Assembly: GCA_007134665.1 (NCBI GenBank)
Contig: SLKH01000091.1
Span: 1-8,617 of the forward strand
DNA length: 8,617 nucleotides
Direction: 5' to 3'
Origin: Balneolaceae bacterium
GTDB lineage: Bacteria; Bacteroidota; Rhodothermia; Balneolales; Balneolaceae
Shown here: positions 1-5,494 of the stretch, one piece after another
Numbering within the stretch: the first letter of the stretch is position 1
Layout of the letters: every line of letters starts with the position of its first letter
The notes under the pieces: generated by a model
The model's input: only the letters and a program-made list of their open reading frames with translations
The model's database searches: none
Told to the model about the DNA's origin: nothing
Translations under genes and position numbers: made by a program

Positions 1-2
1 AG

Positions 3-1640
3 AAAGCTGAACAGCTAATTGAACTTACAGATTGGCCATATGTGTCTGCAGAGTTTGGTAATATCGATACACTTTGGTCGGAAGGCCCGGATCCCGGTGA
101 CCTGGAGATCAGTGCTTATCGCCAGAGAATTGACAAGGCAAAAGAAACTTTTGTAACACGAAAAGAAGAACACTTTGAAGAGCAGCGGCGCATCAGAGAG
201 AAAAATCTTGAAAAGAAAACAAAACTGCTGGAAGAGCTGAAAAAAATAGTTAACGACAAAAACTGGACTGCTACCCGGGAAATAAGCCGAATCAAAAATA
301 AGTGGGACCAGATAAAACCGTTACCGTCAGGAAAGGCAGAAGAACTTCAAAGCCCGTATGAAAAATTAATTGAAGAGTTTGATGATCATAAGGTTGACAG
401 ACTGGTAAAGAAAAAGCAGAAAGAAGAAGAAAATCTGATTGGGAAACTTGTTGTCCTTGATAAAATGGATAGCCTGTTGAAATCACTTGAGAGTGATGAT
501 AAGGATTGGAATGCTGCCGAGCGTGAACTGGAAAAACTAAATAAACAGTGGCGAAAAATCGGAAGGGTACCTGTTGAAAAGAACCAGGAATTGTGGAGTC
601 GTTATCATGATATCCAGGATCAATTTCATCAGATACGATTTAAACACGATAAGAAGTATCGTCAGCAAATTGAAAAATTTCTTTCAAAAAAGAAGAGACT
701 CATCAAAGAGGCGGAAGCACTTGTTGACGATCCTGATATAGCTGCTGCTGCACGTAGGGTAAATAAGCTGCACCGACGTTGGAAAAAAGTCGGGAATCTC
801 CCTCAAAAGGAAGAAAATGAACTATGGGATCAATTTAAGGCGGCTACTGATGCGTTTAATGATAAAAAATCGGAAAATATCGATCAGCTTCGTGAACAGG
901 AAGACCTGAACTTCGAAGAAAAGAAAAAACTGGTTCAAAAAGCAGAAGAACTTCAGAATTCTGATGAATGGGATTCAACCCACGACAAACTTCAACAGTT
1001 GATGAAGCAGTGGAAAGAAGTTGGCCCGGTTCCTAAAAGGAAATCAGGAAAGATCTGGAAAAAATTTAAAAGCGCTATGGATGTCTTTTACGATCGGCGC
1101 AGGGAACACTACAAAGAGGTTAAAGAAGACAGAAAAGAAAATCTTGAGGAGAAACAGGAAATATTAAATAAGCTAAAAGCTCTCACAGATCATGAGAACC
1201 CGATCAAGGCTGTTGACGAAGCGAAGCCGTTACAGGAAGAATTTAAAAAAGCCGGTTATGTTCCTATCAAATATAAAAACAAGATGTGGAAAGAATATCG
1301 TGAAACCTGTGATGTAATATATGACCGGTTCAGGGCTGCAAAATCAGCGGCTAATGTAGTCGGAAAAGAGAATGTCTCAGATTTCACAACTGACGATATC
1401 GCAGAAATTCAAAAGAAACAGAAAGAAGCAGCACGGTTAAGAAAAGATATTAATAAAACACATGGGGAGTTAATACAGATGAAAGAGTCACTCTCCTATT
1501 TCAAGCCATCAGGCAAAGGCAGCAGCCTGCTTGATGAAGTACATAAAAAGATTGAAACGGCTGAAAACAATATTGAGCGAAAAGAAGAAAAACTGTATGA
1601 AATTGAAAAAGAAATTGATCAGTTGAAACGAGACTCCTGA
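3..1640 (+). CDS. DUF349-repeat coiled-coil protein (5' end outside window)
   Basis: The frame is open from the left edge. A GTG at 42 could serve as a start, but codons 3-41 stay open and read like the end of another repeat, so the gene is most likely truncated at its 5' end. The protein is highly charged, rich in Lys and Glu, with five complete DUF349 repeats. Their cores, counted from the GTG, are KWDQIKPLP (88), QWRKIGRVP (169), RWKKVGNLP (246), QWKEVGPVP (323) and EFKKAGYVP (400). Spacing is 81 residues, then exactly 77 three times; the last copy has Phe where the others have Trp. A tail of about 80 residues (451-532) is coiled coil without a repeat. There is no signal peptide in the visible part and no membrane segment, so it is probably cytoplasmic. 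DUF349 proteins have no settled function. The family call is secure; the role is unknown. The next gene begins 72 bp downstream on the same strand and may be co-transcribed. Confidence 0.9.
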   Translation, partial: KAEQLIELTDWPYVSAEFGNIDTLWSEGPDPGDLEISAYRQRIDKAKETFVTRKEEHFEEQRRIREKNLEKKTKLLEELKKIVNDKNWTATREISRIKNKWDQIKPLPSGKAEELQSPYEKLIEEFDDHKVDRLVKKKQKEEENLIGKLVVLDKMDSLLKSLESDDKDWNAAERELEKLNKQWRKIGRVPVEKNQELWSRYHDIQDQFHQIRFKHDKKYRQQIEKFLSKKKRLIKEAEALVDDPDIAAAARRVNKLHRRWKKVGNLPQKEENELWDQFKAATDAFNDKKSENIDQLREQEDLNFEEKKKLVQKAEELQNSDEWDSTHDKLQQLMKQWKEVGPVPKRKSGKIWKKFKSAMDVFYDRRREHYKEVKEDRKENLEEKQEILNKLKALTDHENPIKAVDEAKPLQEEFKKAGYVPIKYKNKMWKEYRETCDVIYDRFRAAKSAANVVGKENVSDFTTDDIAEIQKKQKEAARLRKDINKTHGELIQMKESLSYFKPSGKGSSLLDEVHKKIETAENNIERKEEKLYEIEKEIDQLKRDS

Positions 1641-1712
1641 TTTCTCATCCTTATTGTTTGGAGCATCGATTAGACGTTTCTGACTTTCGCCGTTGATAAC
1701 AAATTAATTTAT

Positions 1713-2966
1713 ATGGGATTGTTATTTCCAAACAGTGCTGTCGCAGTACTTGCAGATCAGAAGACTGCAGATATATTTAAGGGCACTGTTATTAAACATG
1801 GGTTTGAATTCATTCAGGTTCAAAACCTGCAGCTTGGAGCATACAGGCTCCAAAAAGTGTTACCACAACTTATCGTATTGGATTCAGATGTTCCGGATTT
1901 CAATGAACATAGCCTCAGGCTGCTGATTGAGAAGAATCCAAATGTGAAGAATATTCCGGTGTTATTATTATCACGGTCTAACGGGAATTTTGAGTATCTC
2001 CAAAATAAGTTTGACCTTGATCTTAAAATCGTTGACAGAAAGCAGCACAAAGATATCACAGCAGAAATTGAAAAATATCTGCAGCCATGCATCATATTGA
2101 AATTTTGGGGAGTCCGGGGGTCGGCACCAAGTGCAAATGCTGAGTACATGAAATATGGCGGGAATACGACATGTGTTCAAATCGAATCGCCGATACATGA
2201 TGATATATTAATTCTCGATTGCGGTACCGGAATTCGTAACCTGGGCAATGAAATTGCAGAACGTATCCAAAATCAGGCAAGCGGCCACCTCTTTATCACC
2301 CATCCCCATTGGGATCATATACAGGGGTTTCCGTTCTTCAAACCGTTTTATCACAGTAAGAACAGGTTTAGAATACATATGCCTGAACAGTACAGGGGAG
2401 GAACGGAAGAAATATTGTCGGGTCATATGACAAAAACTTTTTTCCCGGTTACCCTTGATATGTTTGAAGCGGATATTGAGTATGTCACTCAATCAGAAGA
2501 GATGCAACATTATAACGGGTTTACACTTGAATACATGGTTGCAAACCATCCTACAAAGACCGCAATGTACAAAATTCAAATAGGCGGATATGTCATAGTT
2601 TTTGCGCCTGACAATGAATTAAATGAAGATCCGACACCCATTCGGTTTAATGACCGGTTTGAGCACTTCATTTCAAATTGTGACCTGCTTATCCATGATG
2701 GCCAATTTGACAAGGAGATGTATAAAAATAGAGTAGGCTGGGGGCATTCATCCTGGGAAGCAACTGTTGAATTAGCAAGACGCAACCATGTGAAACGGTT
2801 ATATCTGACTCACCACGATCCCGATTCGACAGATGAAATACTGGACAGAATCAGTAAAAAACTTGAGCAATATCAGAATAACCCATTTGCAGATATTCGG
2901 TTAGCAAAAGAAGGAGCAGTGATCAAACTGCCCCTTCAGAAATCGGTTTCAGCTTATAAAAAATAA
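1713..2966 (+). CDS. Receiver-like domain fused to an MBL-fold metallohydrolase
   Basis: This is a two-domain cytoplasmic protein of 417 residues. Residues 8-124 look like a response-regulator receiver: LIVLDSDVP puts a candidate phospho-acceptor at Asp57, VLLLSRS gives Ser87, and Lys110 lies near the usual lysine position. The N-terminal acidic pair is reduced to Asp15 (LADQ), so phosphorylation is uncertain. Residues 128-405 are a metallo-beta-lactamase fold that opens with FWGVRGSAPS and YGGNTTCV. The metal ligands are visible as THPHWDH (His197, His199, Asp201, His202), His279 (ANHP), Asp300 (FAPDNE) and His367/His368 (LTHHDP). HDGQ (328-331) and GHSS (344-347) are further family motifs. 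This subgroup resembles PhnP/RNase Z/cyclic-nucleotide phosphodiesterase-like hydrolases; the substrate cannot be read from sequence. ATG at 1713 is the first plausible start, without a Shine-Dalgarno. The 3' end overlaps the convergent gene at 2954-3406 by 13 bp. A regulated phosphodiesterase is inference. Confidence 0.88.
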   Translation: MGLLFPNSAVAVLADQKTADIFKGTVIKHGFEFIQVQNLQLGAYRLQKVLPQLIVLDSDVPDFNEHSLRLLIEKNPNVKNIPVLLLSRSNGNFEYLQNKFDLDLKIVDRKQHKDITAEIEKYLQPCIILKFWGVRGSAPSANAEYMKYGGNTTCVQIESPIHDDILILDCGTGIRNLGNEIAERIQNQASGHLFITHPHWDHIQGFPFFKPFYHSKNRFRIHMPEQYRGGTEEILSGHMTKTFFPVTLDMFEADIEYVTQSEEMQHYNGFTLEYMVANHPTKTAMYKIQIGGYVIVFAPDNELNEDPTPIRFNDRFEHFISNCDLLIHDGQFDKEMYKNRVGWGHSSWEATVELARRNHVKRLYLTHHDPDSTDEILDRISKKLEQYQNNPFADIRLAKEGAVIKLPLQKSVSAYKK

Positions 2967-3406
2967 CGCAGGCCTAATCCGCCGTTTACATCAAAATCAG
3001 TATCAGGTATCAGGTTCAGCATAGGTGCCAATTCAAAAAAGAGCCCGAGCCGGCTATCAGGTATCACATACTGTAACCCAAGTGGTATACGAATTCCAAT
3101 TTTTGGATCATTTTGCATTAGCAGTCTTGCTCCCAATCCGTAATATAGTGCGAGATTAGGATTGTCAAGTGTACTGTGGAGCAGGTAATTTGAATGAACA
3201 TGCATGGATCCCTGTCCGCTGAACGACCAGGCTAAACCCAGGTCAAAAGCAGTATTGGAGCCAGTCCAGAATTTAGCACTAATTCCTGTCGGTTCACCTA
3301 CAATTATTCCGAGTTCAGTATTTGTGGGGCGTTCCTGGGCATAAATATCTGTTGCACTGAGACCATAAATTGAAATAAAAAGAATTAATAACAGTAGCTT
3401 ATTCAT
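2954..3406 (-). CDS. Small outer-membrane beta-barrel protein, exported
   Basis: The product is 150 residues. Residues 1-23 form a Sec signal peptide: a Lys3 n-region, a long hydrophobic core (LLLLILFISIYGL), then DIYAQE, with probable signal peptidase I cleavage after Ala23. The mature part of about 127 residues shows alternating polar/hydrophobic strands separated by short turns and glycines, typical of a small beta-barrel. GEPTGISAKFW occupies 37-47, and the C-terminus (GGLGLRYFL) is strand-like with a penultimate Phe. There is no lipobox cysteine and no enzymatic motif. I recognise a general outer-membrane beta-barrel type but no named family, and the function is unknown. The gene is convergent with the MBL gene, with its TAA inside that gene's last codons (13 bp overlap), and divergent from the peroxidase-family gene at 3670. 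Export signal and strand pattern show it is not a shadow frame. Confidence 0.82.
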   Translation of the reverse strand: MNKLLLLILFISIYGLSATDIYAQERPTNTELGIIVGEPTGISAKFWTGSNTAFDLGLAWSFSGQGSMHVHSNYLLHSTLDNPNLALYYGLGARLLMQNDPKIGIRIPLGLQYVIPDSRLGLFFELAPMLNLIPDTDFDVNGGLGLRYFL

Positions 3407-3484
3407 GATTAATGGTTTCGTTCAAGGTTAATATCTGTTCTATCAAGTTGTTTCTGATAATATACAAGTTTCCACCAATGACTG

Positions 3485-3506
3485 TTTACATTCATTCAAT
3501 TGTAAA
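3485..3506. promoter_or_regulatory. Candidate operator, TTTACA-N10-TGTAAA
   Basis: Perfect 6-bp arms TTTACA (3485-3490) and TGTAAA (3501-3506) are separated by 10 bp, so arm centres lie about 1.5 helical turns apart. The site is about 80 bp upstream of the beta-barrel start at 3406. The form suits a dimeric regulator, but the sequence is AT-rich and a chance dyad is quite possible. No cognate regulator is in the window. Confidence 0.25.
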
Positions 3507-3534
3507 TTTTTCTTATTCAGGTTGGTTCAATGAC

Positions 3535-3605
3535 TTATAGTGGAATGTCAAACATTTGTTGCCGGATTAAGTCAGATCCAAATATTAACTTATCTTCCAC
3601 TATTA
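3535..3605. repeat. Long-range inverted repeat upstream of the peroxidase-family gene
   Basis: ATAGTGGAA at 3537-3545 is exactly complementary to TTCCACTAT at 3595-3603; extending outward to 3535 and 3605 adds one mismatch and one match. The 49-nt interior carries a smaller complementary pair, TAAGT (3568-3572) with ACTTA (3588-3592). The whole could fold as a stem with an internal hairpin. It abuts the palindrome at 3603-3639. It could be a leader RNA structure, an operator, or the remnant of a small element; the sequence does not decide. Confidence 0.45.
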
Positions 3606-3639
3606 ACCCAAAAAGGTCTAACGACTTTTTGGGGATTAA
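3603..3639. repeat. Palindrome with CCCAAAAAG/CTTTTTGGG arms and TTAA flanks
   Basis: Perfect 9-bp arms CCCAAAAAG (3607-3615) and CTTTTTGGG (3625-3633) enclose a 9-nt loop. TTAA sits immediately outside the left arm (3603-3606) and again after two extra bases on the right (3636-3639). It lies 30 bp upstream of the ATG at 3670, so it falls in the leader or promoter of the peroxidase-family gene. It has no trailing T-tract in the plus direction, so a terminator is unlikely. An operator or small repeated palindrome is more plausible. Confidence 0.5.
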
Positions 3640-3669
3640 CAAATATCGCAACATAATAGATAGTAAATA

Positions 3670-4005
3670 ATGAAGAAAAGTTATTATGACCCTGAAGATC
3701 TAAAAAAATTTGAGTCAATATCTGAGTTTCAGCCGGAACTTGGAAAGAAATTCTTCGACTATTACGGGGCAGTGTTTAAGGATGGCGCATTAACCGCAAG
3801 AGAAAAATCATTAATAGCACTTGCAGTTTCTCATGCTGTACAATGCCCGTATTGTATCGATGCATACAGTGAAGACAGCCTTGAAAAAGGAGCTACAGAG
3901 GAACAGATGATGGAAGCTGTTCACGTAGCAGGGGCAATTCGCGGAGGTGCTTCATTGGTTCATGGAGTTCAAATGATGAACAAGGTAAAGGGGTTGTCTA
4001 TGTAG
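3670..4005 (+). CDS. AhpD/carboxymuconolactone-decarboxylase-like protein, rSAM/selenodomain (arsenosugar) type
   Basis: The protein has 111 residues and is cytoplasmic, with no signal peptide. It is a single CMD/AhpD-like helical domain. The redox motif CPYC lies at 59-62 within SHAVQCPYCIDAY, preceded by LTAREKSLIALAVSHAV and followed by LEKGATEEQMMEAVHVAGAIRGGASLVHG. Classical AhpD motifs read CxxCxxxH; here the last position is Tyr66. From memory, this variant is usual in the peroxidase-like family found beside the arsenosugar/selenodomain radical SAM enzyme. The two downstream genes are the other customary partners of that system, which supports the assignment strongly. A thiol-dependent peroxidase or disulfide role is inferred from the CxxC; the substrate is unknown. 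ATG at 3670 has no Shine-Dalgarno. It heads the cluster, with 46 bp to the next gene. The radical SAM gene usually found near it is not in the window. Confidence 0.88.
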   Translation: MKKSYYDPEDLKKFESISEFQPELGKKFFDYYGAVFKDGALTAREKSLIALAVSHAVQCPYCIDAYSEDSLEKGATEEQMMEAVHVAGAIRGGASLVHGVQMMNKVKGLSM

Positions 4006-4051
4006 AAGTGTAATCATTCCAATGATGATATTGAGAAAACCCTGAACTGTT

Positions 4052-4669
4052 ATGACATATAAGAATCATTCGAACCTGCTGATTATTTTTGTAAAAAATC
4101 CGGTGCTTGGTAAAGTAAAAACCCGTTTGGCAAAGTCAATAGGTGATGAGAAAGCCCTGAAAATATATAAATATCTTATTGATCATACCTGTTCCGTAGC
4201 AGGTATGACCCATGCAGATATTGAAGTGTGGTACTCAGACTTCAAAGTTGATCAGAAAAACGGGGTGTTGCCAGAGGCAAAGACTAAAGTGCAGATTGAG
4301 GGAGATCTCGGAGAAAAAATGAGTTTTGCATTCAGACAGGGTTTCAGAAATGGATACAAACGTATTGTAATCATCGGCAGTGATTGTCCTGAGATCACAT
4401 CAGGTCATATTGACGATGCATTTCAATGTCTTCAGATATCGGATATTGTTTTAGGCCCGTCGGTAGATGGCGGTTATTATCTGCTGGGTATGAAAAAGTG
4501 GAACCCGAAATTGTTTCAGAACATTGAATGGAGCACATCCCGGGTTTATAGCCAGACTGTGATGGCGATTAAAGAGGGGGGGTTAACCCTGTCAAAGCTG
4601 GGTAAATTGAATGATATCGATACGATTAAAGACTTGAATCAAAGTCAGTTAAAGCAGATTTCGTTTTGA
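4052..4669 (+). CDS. TIGR04282/DUF2064-type glycosyltransferase-like protein
   Basis: This 205-residue soluble protein has a nucleotide-diphospho-sugar transferase-like (GT-A) fold. The N-terminal nucleotide-binding motif is FVKNPVLGKVKTRLAKSIGD (13-32), with the conserved KNPxxGKxKTRL pattern. IIGSDCP (107-113) holds the DxD-like metal site. GPSVDGGYYLLGM (135-147), EWST (159-162) and LNDIDTIKDL (186-195) complete the family signature. The length matches the family. These proteins occur with radical SAM/selenodomain clusters and with TIGR04283 glycosyltransferases, as here. Involvement in assembling a sugar-containing metabolite, for example an arsenosugar lipid, is inference; the donor and acceptor are unknown. 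The start ATG at 4052 fits the family's N-terminus. The stop TGA at 4667-4669 overlaps the TTG start of the next gene. A run of seven G at 4576-4582 does not break the frame. Confidence 0.9.
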   Translation: MTYKNHSNLLIIFVKNPVLGKVKTRLAKSIGDEKALKIYKYLIDHTCSVAGMTHADIEVWYSDFKVDQKNGVLPEAKTKVQIEGDLGEKMSFAFRQGFRNGYKRIVIIGSDCPEITSGHIDDAFQCLQISDIVLGPSVDGGYYLLGMKKWNPKLFQNIEWSTSRVYSQTVMAIKEGGLTLSKLGKLNDIDTIKDLNQSQLKQISF

Positions 4670-5358
4670 AACTGAGTGTTATAATTCCAACCCTTAATGA
4701 AGCCGGTCAGATCGGGGCACTGGTAGGTTATCTAAAAAAAATATTACCGGATGAAGCTTTTGAAATCATCGTTTCCGATGGTGGGAGCAATGATGGTACG
4801 ATTCGTGAAGCGAATGCCTCAGGAGCTTTGGTGACAAGGTCGGAATCAAGGGGCCGGGCCAGTCAGATGAATCATGGTGCCAGGTTCGCAAAAGGAAGGG
4901 TGCTCTATTTCTTGCATGCTGACAGTAAACCACCTGCAGATCTCTATAAGCAAATAGCTGGGGTAATTCAAAGTGAGGTTGAAGCCGGTTGTTTCCGGCT
5001 GAAATTTGATGATTCTCATTTTTTATTAAGGTTATACAGCTGGTTTACCCGGTTTGATATTGATCTTTTCAGGTTTGGTGATCAGAGCCTGTTCATAAAA
5101 AAGAACGTTTTTGAACGGATTAACGGTTTTGACGAAGAGCTTCAGATTATGGAAGATCAGGAAATAGTGAGAAGGATCAGGAAAGTAACGGATAACTTTG
5201 TGATAATGAGAGATACCGTAACCACCTCAGCCAGAAAATACAGGAGTAACGGTATAGCACGGTTACAGCTTATTTTTACCCTGATTGTAATTTTATACTA
5301 CTTTGGGGCAAGTCAGGAGATGCTGGTACATTTTTATAAATCAGTTTTGAGATCATAA
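4666..5358 (+). CDS. TIGR04283-type family 2 glycosyltransferase
   Basis: The protein has 230 residues and a GT-A fold. It opens with the standard MKLSVIIPTLNEAGQI, which fixes the start at TTG 4666; no upstream ATG would give a better N-terminus. Family motifs are VSDGGSNDGT (36-45, nucleotide-sugar binding), SRGRASQMNHGA (61-72), FLHADSKPP (82-90, containing the DxD equivalent), FGDQSLFI (137-144), IMEDQEIVRRIR (161-172) and TSARKYRSNG (187-196). A hydrophobic stretch at 202-215 could attach it to the inner membrane. The start overlaps the preceding stop as TTGA, a 4-bp overlap that implies translational coupling with the TIGR04282 partner. The pair is a recurrent module near selenodomain radical SAM enzymes. 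The sugar donor and acceptor are unknown; a role in a glycosylated small molecule or lipid is inferred from context. Confidence 0.9.
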   Translation: MKLSVIIPTLNEAGQIGALVGYLKKILPDEAFEIIVSDGGSNDGTIREANASGALVTRSESRGRASQMNHGARFAKGRVLYFLHADSKPPADLYKQIAGVIQSEVEAGCFRLKFDDSHFLLRLYSWFTRFDIDLFRFGDQSLFIKKNVFERINGFDEELQIMEDQEIVRRIRKVTDNFVIMRDTVTTSARKYRSNGIARLQLIFTLIVILYYFGASQEMLVHFYKSVLRS

Positions 5359-5432
5359 CTTGCGCATCTTTTTTAAAGATAAGAAATGTATGATTCATTT
5401 CATTGATCAGCGATTTTAATACTCTATCATCA

Positions 5433-5453
5433 TTCTGATTTCTGAAATCAGAA
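5433..5453. promoter_or_regulatory. 21-bp perfect palindrome upstream of nadB, candidate operator
   Basis: Arms TTCTGATTTC (5433-5442) and GAAATCAGAA (5444-5453) are exact complements around a single central T. With no loop, it suits a DNA-binding dimer better than an RNA hairpin. It ends 41 bp before the nadB ATG and is flanked by the direct repeat ACTCTAT (5421-5427 and 5453-5459). Its core TGATTTCTGAAAT nearly matches the site at 7089-7101. The regulator is unknown; NAD-biosynthesis regulators such as NrtR, NiaR or NadQ are only possibilities from general knowledge. Confidence 0.5.
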
Positions 5454-5494
5454 CTCTATATTCTTTAAAATCAGGTTAACCTTTGTTAAGATAA

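Larger units (their letters stand above)
3407..3669. promoter_or_regulatory. Divergent intergenic region with several dyads
   Basis: This 263-bp spacer lies between two divergently transcribed genes and must hold both promoters. I could not place a convincing -33/-7 pair of the Bacteroidota type (TTTG and TAnnTTTG) on either strand. No open frame with coding character is present. It contains three dyads, listed separately: a TTTACA/TGTAAA pair near the beta-barrel gene, and two inverted repeats stacked against the peroxidase-family gene. Confidence 0.5.

Noticed and set aside
1820..2149. Minus-strand 109-codon open frame inside the MBL gene
   Set aside because: Antisense to a well-supported receiver/MBL gene, no recognisable motif or export signal.
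2208..2492. Minus-strand 94-codon open frame
   Set aside because: Antisense to the catalytic core of the MBL domain; no protein-like features.
4013..4026. ATCATT-CC-AATGAT dyad between the peroxidase-family and TIGR04282 genes
   Set aside because: A two-base spacer cannot form a hairpin loop and the dyad is short and AT-rich; it is probably chance.
4576..4582. Run of seven G in the TIGR04282 gene as a phase-variation tract
   Set aside because: The frame is intact on both sides with family motifs following, and the tract is short; nothing indicates slippage.
5366..5380. ATCTTT/AAAGAT hairpin after the glycosyltransferase as a terminator
   Set aside because: Six AT-rich pairs with a TTT loop and no T-tract after it; too weak to call.
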